Shown one piece after another: positions 21,101 to 31,337 of a DNA stretch of 45,363 nt (positions within the stretch are counted from its first letter, which is position 1; every line of letters starts with the position of its first letter). A program made the position numbers and the translations under genes. Under the pieces are notes generated by a model. The model made no database searches. It was not told the origin of the DNA and saw only the letters and a program-made list of their open reading frames with translations. This stretch comes from Didymodactylos carnosus (taxonomy: Eukaryota > Rotifera > Eurotatoria > Philodinida > Philodinidae), in assembly GCA_905250885.1 (NCBI GenBank), contig CAJNOQ010000609.1, positions 1 through 45,363 of the forward strand. The letters run 5' to 3'.

Positions 21101-23327
21101 ATTAAACCTTGATTAGTTGTCAAAATTATTAAGAAACCAAATCCAACAGACATTTTAACTAGACGATCTTTTAATTCAATATTATCTTTTAATTCTGTTT
21201 CACAATTATAAACAGATATAATTTTTGAATCAATTAGAATAAATTCTAAATGTCGCCAATCAATTCGACTGAAATCAAATGTAAAGTGATTTGAATTTTT
21301 AATTCAATAATTAGATCTGTAAATAACAGGTTTCTTTTAATATCTTAGCTTGATTCTATTCATATAACTATTGGGTCGATAGACTAAGGTTAAAAAGAAA
21401 AATATTAAACAACTAATATTAAAAATTAATTAAATATTTTTCTATTCCGTTTATCTCATTGTGAATGAAGGAACTGATATCACAATTTGAATCTACCAAA
21501 GAGGTACAAATATGCGGAACCTGACTTTTTTTCACCGTATTTAAATATTTTTCTATCTGAATAAAACAATTTAATATTTGTCTATCCTAGGCGAAAAACT
21601 TTATTATTTTTCTATCTTACAACAAGAAAAATATTTATTAGATCAGATAGAAGAATATTTAAATAAGATAGAAAAACATTTAATGAACTTTTAATATTAG
21701 TCGTTTAATATTTTTCTTTTTAACATTTTTCGGTATACTCGTAACTATTATCATACCGTTCAATTATATATCCAATTCCTACTCGACCTGTCCCACAACC
21801 ACAAACTAATTGTGTACTATCACCAGACCACGATAATCCATAAATACTACCGTCTTTCGGTTTTTCTGTTGAATGACACCACTGTAATAAATGACGAGGA
21901 AAATAAAATTGATCATACCATAAATTTTAATACATACTCCAGCACTATCACAAAGGCGCAATGTATTGTAAGATCCAACGGCAAAATTTGAACCATCTGG
22001 TGCCCAGGCAATACTTGTAATCGGATACTCATACGCTGCACTCACAAACAATTGTCGACCAACAGTATCCCAAATCTAAAAATAATAACATGTTACAATG
22101 CACAAAATCGTCCCCGAACAAAGAAAGCATAGATGAATGAAAATGCAAGAAAGATATAGAATTCGTTAAAATGAATATGTATTTACTTTATAGCGGCAGT
22201 CTTCTCCTCCAGATATAATCAAATTATTAACAGTATTCCAGTCACATTTCAAAATAATATTATCATGTGCTTTCCACTAAATAATTTGTATATATATGTG
22301 AATAACATTACGTGTAATATATCGTAAATGAATACTTACACTATTTTGTTTTGTATTTGGTGACAATGGTTTAATTATGAGATGTTTTCCGGTACAGTAT
22401 AAAACAGAATCATTCTCGGCTGACCAACAAACACAAAATATGGGCATTGCTAAAATAAAATCGTAGTTTCAATAATAAAAAAACGTAAAATAGACGTAGA
22501 TCTATAGTATTTTAACATCTAACTTGATTGAACTAAATTTGATCGAAGCATTCCAGATCTCGCCCAAATTCGAACTTGTCCATCTTCGCCAGCTATATAA
22601 ATAATGATAAATAGTTCTGATATATAAGAAAGAAAAAAAATATGAAATGAAACCTGTTGCAAACTGACTACCATCTGGACTCCAACGAACTGAGATTGTT
22701 GCACCTCGATGAGCATCAATAACTTTTTCAACTCGTCCAGTTTTATTAACAAAACAAAATTTTCCTAGCAAAAAACATAATCAAAAATCACGTAAAACCG
22801 ACAATTTAAATATTTACCATCACTCGTGCCCAATACAAATAAATCTGATCCCACCGTTCGTTTTGTACTAATAGCACCAGTTACTCCTCCACTAGCACCT
22901 TTTGGCAACCAATGCATATCCAACGGAAATAGTTCTGGTGGTAACTCGGCAATTTTTACAACTTCATTTTGTACAACATTATATTTATAAATGATGTGAT
23001 CTTCGCCAACAGAAAATATATCATCAGCTGTCATCCATCCAACGCATCTGACAACTTCTGAGTGTGGAGATGGTTATTAAGAAATATAACATCATGTTTC
23101 TCTCAGAATTAGACTATCCCGTTACTCTTATCAGTAATAATTTTGTGTTCAGCTGAAACGGTAAGTGAAAGGTACCTCACACATTCTTCAAGCTCGAGCA
23201 ATGAAAATCGTACTACACTATGTATCGATTTCGTCGTTGAAGGTTTTTTTTTTCAAGTTTGTTTCACTTATTATTTTACAAAAAGGATATGTCGAAGTGG
23301 TTTTGGAAATGTAAATTTGAAGCGCAT
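18113..23327 (-). CDS. IFT80: Intraflagellar transport protein 80 (WD40 protein of IFT-B)
   Basis: IFT80 is a subunit of the IFT-B complex that carries cargo along cilia. Nineteen exons join in one frame of 780 residues (human about 777): 23327-23291, 23063-22818, 22764-22654, 22592-22524, 22449-22340, 22276-22187, 22075-21938, 21881-21757, 21268-21095, 21032-20958, 20905-20742, 20678-20617, 20558-20414, 20346-20199, 20140-19969, 19909-19820, 19760-19585, 18377-18248, 18193-18113. The start MRFKFTF matches the family's MRLKISL. WD40 signatures: [41 protein letters not shown], then the second propeller ([24 protein letters not shown]) and the helical C-terminus with GGNIQEAE and YRQKYL. No stops or frameshifts. 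Intron 1 is AT-AC (separate entry); all others are GT-AG. Introns 18378-19584 and 21269-21756 are enlarged by inverted-repeat elements. Confidence 0.96.
18949..19437. mobile_element. Fold-back element in an IFT80 intron
   Basis: Arms of about 165 nt pair in inverted orientation: left 18958-19110, right about 19265-19430. Shared strings include GTCTTGTG, TTAGAAAAAGATT, CACGTTTTTCGAAAA, GTTTTCATCTAATAT and CTCAATATTCACTCA. There is no coding sequence and no clear target duplication. It accounts for most of the 1.2-kb length of an intron in a gene whose other introns are mostly 50-100 nt. Confidence 0.75.
21389..21724. mobile_element. Inverted-repeat element in an IFT80 intron
   Basis: About 58-nt arms: the left begins GTTAAAAAGAAAAATATTAA at 21389 and the right end carries the same string on the minus strand from 21724, continuing through CTAATATTAAAA and TTTTTCTAT. 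The interior repeats TATTTTTCTATC-like words on both strands. No target duplication identified. It lies wholly within an intron (21269-21756). Confidence 0.7.
23064..23290 (-). other. Candidate U12-type AT-AC intron (IFT80 intron 1)
   Basis: On the minus strand the intron starts ATATCCTTTT at 23290, the U12 AT-AC donor consensus, and ends CCATCTCCAC at 23064. A near-consensus branch site TTTCTTAAT (consensus TTCCTTRAY) sits at 23084-23076, with its branch A about 13 nt before the acceptor. This splicing leaves 37 nt in exon 1 and joins LRH to SEVVRCVGW, matching the family's KHQELVSCVGW. The nearest GT-AG alternative (GTAAAA at about 23281 to CAG at 23058) puts exon 2 out of frame. Confidence 0.8.
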
Positions 23328-23925
23328 GTTGATTATCGTAGGATCTAAAATACCCGAAACTATTTCATCATTCTGATGAAGATGATATAATTCATCTACC
23401 GTTTTTAAAATATTAGCAAAACTGAAGTAAGACACAGCAAACTGTTGCTGTTGAAATGTTGCTCTTCAACAGATTCTGAAGCTCTTAATTTTCCTCACAT
23501 TAAAAATTGTATTAATTCCATCTCTAACTGATCAACCTTGAATGCAGTCTGATGCGCTTGAATGTCGTATCCTTTTGTGTTATCTTTCCTTTAGTCTGAA
23601 ACTATCAGATCTTAGGGTTTTTTTTCTCTCTCTGTTGTTTCCTGTATACGTTGTTTCGTCATTCTTGTTTTATATGATTTCATGACGGGAATATAGCTTT
23701 TATCTTTTGGCGAAACCTAGTGTTCTTTTGCGAAAGAAGATTATTGGTCTTTAATTACTTATCGGCCTGCTAGCTGTCTAGAGATTTAAAAAAACGATAT
23801 GACATATCAGATGACCACCCTACTCTCCTTCACAATTTCTCCTTTAACTTTCTCAATTATTCAACAACTTCTGAATTACTGACGTCTTACTGTCGTTAAA
23901 CAGCATTTGAACGCTTTTCCCCTCG
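23328..23925. other. Upstream flank of IFT80, nothing else recognised
   Basis: Should contain the IFT80 5'UTR and promoter on the minus strand. The plus-strand frame 23143-23376 overlaps IFT80 exon 1 and intron 1 and is not a gene. Confidence 0.35.
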
Positions 23926-23929
23926 TTAT

Positions 23930-24720
23930 GAAGACAACGAAAGGAAAGGCCATCTCAGATAAAGAACGACTGATATTTAATAGGACATAAGTGGTCTGTT
24001 AACGAAATGCTTAACAACAGGGTTTCAGCAGGCTTCTAATTCTGAAAAAATGTGGCCAGTTAACAGACACTATTTATTTCTCTTTATCTGACCTTTAATG
24101 ATGACCTAAAAGTTAGCAATTGATTGTATGTTAGTAAGGCTCAGATTTAGATAATCGTTAAATGGCATTTTGTTGCCAGTTATATGACTGTTACATAGAC
24201 AAAAAACCGGACATTTAGCGTTTACCGTTGATCTCACTACTATAAATCTCACGTTGTCTTCTTATAGAAAACGTAGAATTTTGTTCTTCTTCGACTATAT
24301 AAGTCATCGAGACTTGTGTTGGGAAAATAGCCACGGGTTCTAGGTATGGGGACAGTGATGGCATCGATCATACCTAGAGAATCGAAAATATTCAAAAATT
24401 TGAAAAGTCACTTATCTCATGTTAGTAGTGAGAAAGAAATTAGTCATGATCAACAGCCGAATCCTCGGCCATAAACAGCTGATAATTATACAAAAATGGC
24501 TATTAAACGGTCACTCTTAAATGGGCTGTTTCCAGCCTGTTTCTTGACCGTTAGAAAAATGCCACTTTTAGGCATTATTACGTTCTCAGTTATAATGTTG
24601 AAAAATGGTTAATAAACAGTGTTAACTAGCTAAACAGTATCATTTAAGACATATTTTGTGCGCTGTTAATAGACATTTAATAACTAAACAATAAACTATA
24701 CCGTTTGTAACGTCCTGGGA
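23930..24720. repeat. Diffuse cluster of CTGTTAA/TTAACAG words
   Basis: Words such as TCTGTTAACG, CAGTTAACAGAC, GACTGTTA, AACAGTGTTAAC, AACAGTATC and CTGTTAATAGAC recur on both strands over about 800 nt. A short inverted pair TTCTAGGTATG / CATACCTAGAGAA lies at about 24338-24381. Boundaries and origin are uncertain. Confidence 0.3.
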
Positions 24721-24873
24721 TCACATTTTCGATATTTCCAAATGTTCCTGAGAAAAACGCTTTTTTACAAGATGTCATAGTTTTGCGTTTTGTTGAGACT
24801 TGTTGTAGAAAATTTCGAAATGGGTCGATTTATCTATGCCGATGAATCCGCTGATTAATTAGACTTAATCGAA

Positions 24874-25019
24874 CCAGGTCAAACAAATCGTATACGATCG
24901 TATCTGAATCAGACAAAATCGTACCAAATCGTATGAAAATCATATATGAATTGTGGTATATGATTTCGTACGATTCGTATACGATCTTTTACGATCTGAT
25001 AGTACGATTCAATCACCTG
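24874..25019. repeat. Short-word palindromic cluster (ATCGTA/TACGAT)
   Basis: Nine exact copies of ATCGTA or TACGAT lie within 146 nt. The block is bounded by imperfect inverted ends: CAGGTCAAACAAATCGTA at 24875 and, on the minus strand from 25019, CAGGTGATTGAATCGTA. The tip motif AATCGTA is the same word that is iterated inside. The CAGGT end recalls hAT elements, but no 8-bp duplication was found in the flanks. Confidence 0.65.
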
Positions 25020-26569
25020 GGGATCTTTCTTTCTGATTTTGACGGCATGAAAAACTGTTTCTAGCGTGATTATTCAAACGGATTCTAAATTGCAATGTTT
25101 GTAACGCTGTCAAAACTCATCCAATAATCAAAAGAATTTATCGCCATAGGTAAGTTGAGTCGCCCTACAAATTGGCAATCTCAAAATTTACTAGTGAGCG
25201 AAAAAGCGTAGCACTTAAGTATCTGGTTTCTTAGTATGAGGAATCAATATTATATTCGGAATCAGCACCATTCATCAGGTAGGTGTACATGTCTTTCATT
25301 CAAAAACCAATTTGAAACATGGGGTTTCTCAATTAGACTCTATTTCTCATCAAGGTAATATCGTGTTTCTACTTTTCTTCTCACACAACTTTCTTTTTTC
25401 AGATCTCTCTCTTAGAAGAAAGATACAAGTATTTTAGACTTATACAATTTTTCAAAAATCATAAATTTCTTTTAATTATTCACCTTCTCATTACAAATCT
25501 TTACTCGTCATACGTTTCGAGGTCAAACAGTCGTACTAAGATCGAAGCGGAGGAATTCCTCTGCTCACAAACGGTTTTTTTCCACAAACAGTATATTCTT
25601 CTTTCTTCAATAGTAGAATAACCGAGTGAGACTCTGTTATCTACTCTTCCTTCTTGTCTATAATCTTTCGAAAAACCTTGTTGTTTCAAGTATAGCGTAG
25701 TCTATGTCTTGTTCATTCGTTCGTTCGTTCGTTCGTTCGTTCGTTCCTCTGTTCTTTATTTTGTGTCTGTAATGTCTTTATTCCTTTCTCCTGTGATTTT
25801 TATATCATATACTTTCTCTTTCTTCTTGATGGTTGGTTTTTTTATTTAATTTTTCACCTATGTTTGTTTAATCGTTGTTATTCTTTTCTTTTCTTTTCTG
25901 TTATATTATTTATTCAAGGCGGGTGATCGCTCCACAGGTCGGAATTCTTTTTATGATCTCTCGCTTCACGTTAATAAATCATCATTATTAAGAGGTTTAG
26001 AGTATACGCATGAGTTCGCAATCCGAAAATGAATCTGAACGAATTGACATGTTTAAGAAACCTAGGTTTTAATCTCCATTTAGACATTCTCGTCTCAAAA
26101 ACTAAAAATAGTCATTAGTAACAATAGGTAGTTTGTGAACTGAAAACTCGTTTCGATCTTTTTCTCTGGTATACATTATCAGGTTTTCATTAGTGTTGTT
26201 GTCTTTTCAACCATATTTTCTGATTAAAACACCCGTTGCTTGGTGTGCAAACAAATCTATCGATTGCACTAACGATTTAAAATTTTATCACGTTATAGAT
26301 GACCACTACAAAGTCGCTGTGCTGTTTTTGATTGGCTGCCATCTGATTGCTATGACTCATCTTGCCTTTTCTCACATCTGAATCAGCTGCTTTTAATGAA
26401 TGAAGGAGAACTTTTTGCAGTATTTCCTCCACACCATGATTAATCTCAACTACTAGTGGTATCCGTTGTTGACTTCAGTTAACGTTTATCATAACTCGTA
26501 TAAATTGTGTTTTTTCGCAGCATTTCAATTTCTCATTTAACCGTTACACTTTCGTGTTTTAAAGTCTTC
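25020..26569. other. Intergenic; (TTCG)n microsatellite at 25716-25746
   Basis: A run of almost eight TTCG units is the only repeat recognised. Frames at 25501-25689 and 26193-26381 have no supporting context. The 5'UTR of the TMEM170-like gene may lie toward the right. Confidence 0.4.
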
Positions 26570-26641
26570 CGGGGGGCCGTATCACAAAAAAAACTTCAGC
26601 CTAGACTTTGACGTAAGTTTTTTCGTGATACGACCCCCCTC
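26570..26641. repeat. Hairpin with G/C-rich tips
   Basis: GGGGGGCCGTATCACAAAAA on the left pairs with GTTTTTTCGTGATACGACCCCCC on the right (GGGGGGTCGTATCACG on the minus strand) around a loop of about 15 nt. Probable small hairpin MITE, with no target duplication established. Confidence 0.6.
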
Positions 26642-26927
26642 CTGAACATTTTATCCATATTTTCAAATCTAAATAATGCGACTCCATAGCCTGTCTCTAT
26701 TCGTCTACCAGCTTTGACGCTTTGCCTTCCTTCTTCCACTGAACATTCGTGAAAAACTTAATTCATTGAAATTTCGACGTACGAGTAATTAACTGTGATT
26801 CGTTGTTTTCAGGAACAATACTTTGCTTGTAGAGTGACTTACAGAGGAACAGCTTGCATTTTTCACTCTGAAAATGATTGTATAAAAATACTGTAGTTAT
26901 TGTTATTTCAGATTATCGAAGACTTAT
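26642..26927. other. Upstream flank of TMEM170-like gene
   Basis: Contains an acceptor-like TTATTTCAG ending at 26911, 17 nt before the ATG, so a 5'UTR intron is likely. No further feature seen. Confidence 0.35.
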
Positions 26928-27729
26928 ATGTCTTCATCTAAAATGATATCATTTGATCGTTTATTAGATTCCTTACGGTTAACTCCACGTCACCGTTTAG
27001 TCGCTTTTAGTGGTAAGTTAATTGTTGCTTTATTGGCATTGTTTCTTTTTCTTTTTCTTCTCTTCAAGATATGTGGGCCGAGATATTTTTGTGGTGTTTT
27101 ATGACGTCGATTATTGTACATATGATTGCATCTATTGTATCTATTATTTCGCTTCGTGATCATAAAATTGGCCGGTGGTATTCTTTATTGATTATATCAG
27201 CCGGAATTATAACTCCTATTATACCATCGGCAATAACAAGTAAGAATACATTTTTACGCCCATCTTTGCTACCGTATTTGACACTGCTGATTCTTTCTTA
27301 CCAACATTGCATTTTACTTGACTGTTGAAAATCCATCGGGGAATAGTCAAAGAGCTTCATCTCAAATTCACTTTCGGTGTTACATTACGATATTCAATAA
27401 AAAAAGTCCTTACTAAGTGTTTTTTTACGCCGAAGACAATAGAAATTAAAGTGCAATATCGACGCCAAGCGCAGGAGCGTGTCTCTATCATCTTTACACA
27501 TCTCCATAGCTAAGAGATCGTTCTTTCGATATAATATGTATCGTTGACGCTCTCTCGTCAGATATGTATGTGACATCATATTTTTTGTTTTATTTTAGGT
27601 GCATTATTAGCAGCAATATTTTATGCTGCATCAGTTGAAATGAAGCCATTCTTTTGTTTTGTACTCGGTGTGGGACAAAGTACAGTTATTATATTATTTT
27701 CATTCTTGCGTATTTTGGCTACATTGTGA
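26928..27729 (+). CDS. TMEM170: TMEM170-family multi-pass membrane protein
   Basis: Exons 26928-27012, 27069-27239 and 27599-27729 join in frame to a 128-residue protein. The family match is clear across the core: DMWAEIFLWCFMTSIIVH parallels EMWYGVFLWALVSSLFFH of TMEM170A; SLRDHKIGRW parallels TLRHHKYGRF; and the C-terminus SFLRILATL is identical. Three hydrophobic segments lie at about residues 32-53, 65-85 and 92-125. TMEM170 proteins reside in ER and nuclear-envelope membranes and are linked to ER sheet formation; that role is from family knowledge. The N-terminus (MSSSKMISFDRLLDSLRLTP) is shorter and unlike vertebrate TMEM170A. A downstream Met at codon 6 could also serve as start. A or B subtype cannot be decided. 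Confidence 0.9.
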
Positions 27730-28067
27730 TAATTTGATGATCGTTTCAACAGAAATACCGAATAATATGCCAACGTCCAGCAGTTGAAAGTATGCTCTAA
27801 ATTGCACTTTTTTCTACTTTCCATACTGTATGCCAGACTATTCTTTCATACTGTAGTCGATATTTTAAAGAAGAGCTAAATATTTGTATTCGTGGCTATA
27901 GTAGCGTTTTTGTCATCGTCGATAAGGAAGTAGCTGGAATATTTCTGTTTATCAAGCGACTTTATGAAAATGTTATATATTAGAACTTCCTAATTTCAAA
28001 GGCGATTATTTAAAAAAAGCAGCTCACACGGTTACTCAAGAGAAAAACACTATTTTTCCTTTAATTA

Positions 28068-28966
28068 ACGAGTGGAGCAGAATGAATGGCGCTCTCAGTA
28101 TTTTCTATTTTTCTCGTGCTTCTTTAGGACCCTAAGGCTGGTGTTTTTTTAAAGATGCACCGCGAAACACTCTACAAAACCATATCTAAATTTCAATTTC
28201 AGAACTTCAATCAAGAAAACTATGCAAATTATACGAAAGACGAAAAAAATGAAAACTTTCCAAATTTGGTATTTTTTTCGACTTGAACTTTTTTCTTTTG
28301 CTATTATTTCCGCAAAAATGTGGCAAAAGTGAGAACGCAGTTCTTTTTGTACTTTTGAATGTGCTCTTTCTCGTTAGAGCAGATAGTGTGCTGGAGAACA
28401 AGTTATAAAAACATGTCAGGAATTGACAGCCCCGCGTTTCCAACAATGTGCCTAAGGAAGAAACAGAAAACATGATCGCAATTTTGATTTTGCAGTTAGG
28501 TAGAGAAGAGCAATCATTTCTGATATGAAACAAAACAAATCCGATCGAAAAAGCTTTTGGTTTGATGGAGTTATGGGAGTTTTACTGGAAGCACCATAGC
28601 CAGAATTTAAAAAATTAATGAAAAAATGCGTGACAACCGACAGAAAAATTATTATTTTTCCATTGTTTTGATGTGAAAAAATGTAAAGGGTAGCTAAAAG
28701 ATAGAGTGAAGCCAGGGCTACATAATGACTGATTCAGGTTTTTACTTTCAAAACGTTAACACAAGAAATCGTTTTTGACTTTAGAAAGTTTTCTTTCGTA
28801 TAATTTGCATAGTTTTCTTGACTGAAGTTCTGAAATTAAAGTTTAAGTATGGTTTTGTAGAGTATTTCACAGTACATCTTTTCAACAAACACTAATCTTA
28901 GGGTCCTAAAGAAAGACGAGAAAAAATAGAAAATACTGAGACCATCATTCATCCTGCGCCACCCGT
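28068..28966. mobile_element. TA-flanked fold-back DNA element (899 bp)
   Basis: Arms of about 175 nt: the left starts ACGAGTGGAGCAGAATGAATG at 28068 and the right, on the minus strand from 28966, starts ACGGGTGGCGCAGGATGAATG. They share CTCAGTATTTTCTATTTTT, TAGGACCCTAAG, ACTCTACAAAACCATA, TCAAGAAAACTATGCAAAT and TATACGAAAG. TA dinucleotides flank both ends (28066-28067, 28967-28968), as expected for Tc1/mariner-type insertion. The interior encodes no transposase; the 108-codon minus-strand frame at 28207-28533 is not recognisable. A lone copy of the tip occurs at 6619-6634. Confidence 0.85.
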
Positions 28967-29601
28967 TAGAATCAGATATGATGTAATTCCGTCTAAATGT
29001 TGCGAAGAATGTATTTTCGACATGTAAGCAGTTATTATATTTTAGGGACATTAACTAATTCGGAACGTCAATGAATGAGAAGCAATATAACGACGGAGAA
29101 CAAAATTTAATGTAAGATGATGTAATAGCGGTGTTTTTTGCATTTATATTTCTGATATCATCGCTCATTCATTGTAATTCATTTTCTATTGTACTTTTTT
29201 TGTTCAATTTTATACCTAACGGACTTATTTAATAACAAATGATAATATACGTGTGTATTTTTCTTTTTTTTATTGTTTTGTGTAATGGAAGTTCTTTTTC
29301 TATGTGATTTTTTATCCAATTAAAAGTAAAATGAACTTTTGAATTAGAGAATAGTAAACTCAAGTCTGAAGAAGATTTTAAGAATATATAATTATTCAAA
29401 ATATGTCAAAAACGGATTAGTTATGTCAATAATTTGAAGTTATTTGGTGTCCATGTATTATTTGGCTTAGTTTAGAATTTTTAATATTAATGGAAACTGA
29501 GCTGTTATATGGATTTATTTACATTTGAAAGGCAGTGGAATATCAGTTTTTTTAATTATATAGTACGTAGTTCTAATAAGTTCTTAAAAATGTATAATAT
29601 T
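28967..29601. other. 3' flank of the Gln-rich gene
   Basis: A minus-strand AATAAA at 29519-29514 lies about 83 nt beyond the stop of the Gln-rich ORF and is a plausible polyadenylation signal. Nothing else recognised. Confidence 0.4.
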
Positions 29602-30081
29602 TTAATATTGTGCTTGAACTTGTAGCATTTGACCTAGAGGGCCAACTAGTGGACTAGGCTGATGAGATAATTGTCCTTGATCCATCGGGTACATGGATTG
29701 TCCTTGATCCATCGGATACATGGGTTGTTGTTGCATCGATGCATTTTGCATTACTGGTACTTGTTGAGTTCCATACATAGGCTGTTGCTGTAAACCAGAT
29801 TGACCTTGAGCCATCATCATAGGTTGCTGTTGCCCTGTTTGATTCATAGGTTGTTGCATAGGAACAGTTTGTTGAGAAGTCATCATTTGCGGTTGATTAG
29901 CTACGAAAGGTTGCTGTTGTTGACCAACGACTGCGGAAGGTTGTGAGGTCATCATTTGCGGTTGATTAGCTACGAAAGGTTGCTGTTGTTGACCAACGAC
30001 TGCAGAAGGTTGTGAGGTCATCATTTGCGGCTGTTGACCGGCGACTACAGGAACTGGCTGTTGAGCGTATAGTTTATTCAT
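29602..30081 (-). CDS. Gln/Met/Pro-rich tandem-repeat protein
   Basis: A 159-residue frame starting MNKLYAQQPVPVV, with an in-frame TAA immediately before the ATG (so the start is well fixed) and a polyadenylation signal downstream. About a third of residues are Gln, with many Met and Pro. Two almost identical 23-residue repeats (PQMMTSQPSAVVGQQQQPF plus VANQ) are followed by a partial third, then two copies of MYPMDQGQS. No Cys, no transmembrane segment and no known domain. Resembles disordered, prion-like or adhesive low-complexity proteins, but function is unknown. The repeat pairs differ by very few bases, indicating recent duplication. Confidence 0.6.
   Translation of the reverse strand: MNKLYAQQPVPVVAGQQPQMMTSQPSAVVGQQQQPFVANQPQMMTSQPSAVVGQQQQPFVANQPQMMTSQQTVPMQQPMNQTGQQQPMMMAQGQSGLQQQPMYGTQQVPVMQNASMQQQPMYPMDQGQSMYPMDQGQLSHQPSPLVGPLGQMLQVQAQY
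29881..30018. repeat. 69-bp tandem repeat inside the Gln-rich ORF
   Basis: Two consecutive 69-bp units start at 29881 and 29950 (CATCATTTGCGGTTGATTAG) and a partial third starts at 30019. I see one difference between the two full units (CTGCGGAAGG versus CTGCAGAAGG). The period is a multiple of three, so the protein frame is kept. A second, 27-bp duplication lies at about 29673-29726. Confidence 0.9.
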
Positions 30082-30189
30082 TTATAACGCGATCATCTAT
30101 CTGATCTGGCGATATACAAAGTGCTAGCGCTACTATCAGCATTTTTCATCATTCAAGTCCGCATACTTTTGTGTCATTAATAATATTAC

Positions 30190-30276
30190 ATTTTTGAATA
30201 GCTTAGATGCTGTTGGTGGTGCCTGAGCGTTAGTTACCGGTTGTCCAGCATTACCTCGTTTGAATATATTACCCAT
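30190..30276 (-). CDS. Possible short first exon or small ORF (MGNIFKRG...)
   Basis: On the minus strand ATG at 30276 opens MGNIFKRGNAGQPVTNAQAP and continues through PTASKLFKN, directly followed by GTAATA, a plausible donor. The MGN start would allow N-myristoylation. The next acceptor-like site (ATATCGCCAG, near 30105) leads into a stop before the Gln-rich ORF, so I could not link the two. Composition resembles real coding sequence rather than noise. May be an upstream ORF, an alternative exon, or a remnant. Confidence 0.3.
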
Positions 30277-30289
30277 TATAAATTCAGTT

Positions 30290-31337
30290 TTTAATGATAA
30301 TTATGCGTAATGTGAGCTTGTTCTCTTAAGGATATGTTTAATCGTATCAAAACTAAGAAAATTAGCCAAGCAGAACATTGGTATTAATGACGGGTTTGTA
30401 CTTCATACTACATGCACCTGATAGAATAATAAGCAATTACATAGGAAAAAATTCTGATCACTTTTGCTAGAATAATATTAAAGCATTTGTCACAAAATAT
30501 TAGCAAAGTTCCACTCTATCCTAGCATTATCGCAGAACCCAGAAATTCATCACCGCACGGGTATAGACTTGAATAAGAATCGAACTCTACTGACCTTACG
30601 AAATGCTCTGTTGCCGCTTCACCTCAACTCAAAGTTTGTTAAACAAATCGTGCCATTTTATATCAGAGCTCTCAAAATCTTGTTAAAAAAAAGTCATCAA
30701 AAAATCAAACAGTAACAGTATCTCGATGGCAATGTATGTATTGAGAGCCCAATCGAATGCGCAAGATTTACCAGTCATGCGTCGAAGTTTGAAAAGTATA
30801 TATTACAGTAAGATTTACGGAGGAAAATGTAGCTTCCACTTCAGATAACCAGTGAGAACCGATTCATAGAAACTTTTTGTGCTGGACCGCCCCTCCCCGC
30901 TTTCTTCCAAAAGATGATGTGCAAGACAAAAAATGTACACAATTTTGTTTTCAAACCTGCATCTAATGCACTTTTTTCTGAGAAGATATCCTTTTTCCTT
31001 AAAAAATTCCTGAGGTTCATCATTAGTATGTTTATTCTTGCATAGAGCTGCCTTACTGCAGTACACTGTATTCTTGCCACTCACATTTTCATGGAAAAGA
31101 AAAAGGATAAATTTTTTATAATAGAAAATTCTGAAAGTGAATTGAGCGACAAGCTTACTCGAAATTATTTGGAGATTCTATGCTATATCTTCAGCACCAT
31201 TAAACAAATGATTTATTTAGCTAGAAAACTATCAGGTAAAGCAAAAGTATTTTCTTTATAACTCATCGAAAAATTTATTTTTAATAAATTTTGTACGTTG
31301 TCCGAAATCTGTGTAAATTTCATGTTCATTATATTAA
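30290..31337. other. Intergenic, no confident gene
   Basis: Two overlapping frames (30815-31084 and 30841-31080, minus strand) share the same DNA in different frames and show no family features. Confidence 0.3.

Noticed and set aside
23058-23281. GT-AG alternative for IFT80 intron 1 (GTAAAA donor, CAG acceptor)
   Set aside because: Leaves exon 1 in phase 0 while exon 2 needs one leading base, which breaks the frame; the AT-AC solution restores the conserved protein.
28207-28533. 108-codon minus-strand frame inside the fold-back element
   Set aside because: No transposase motif or other family feature; one end overlaps the structural arm.
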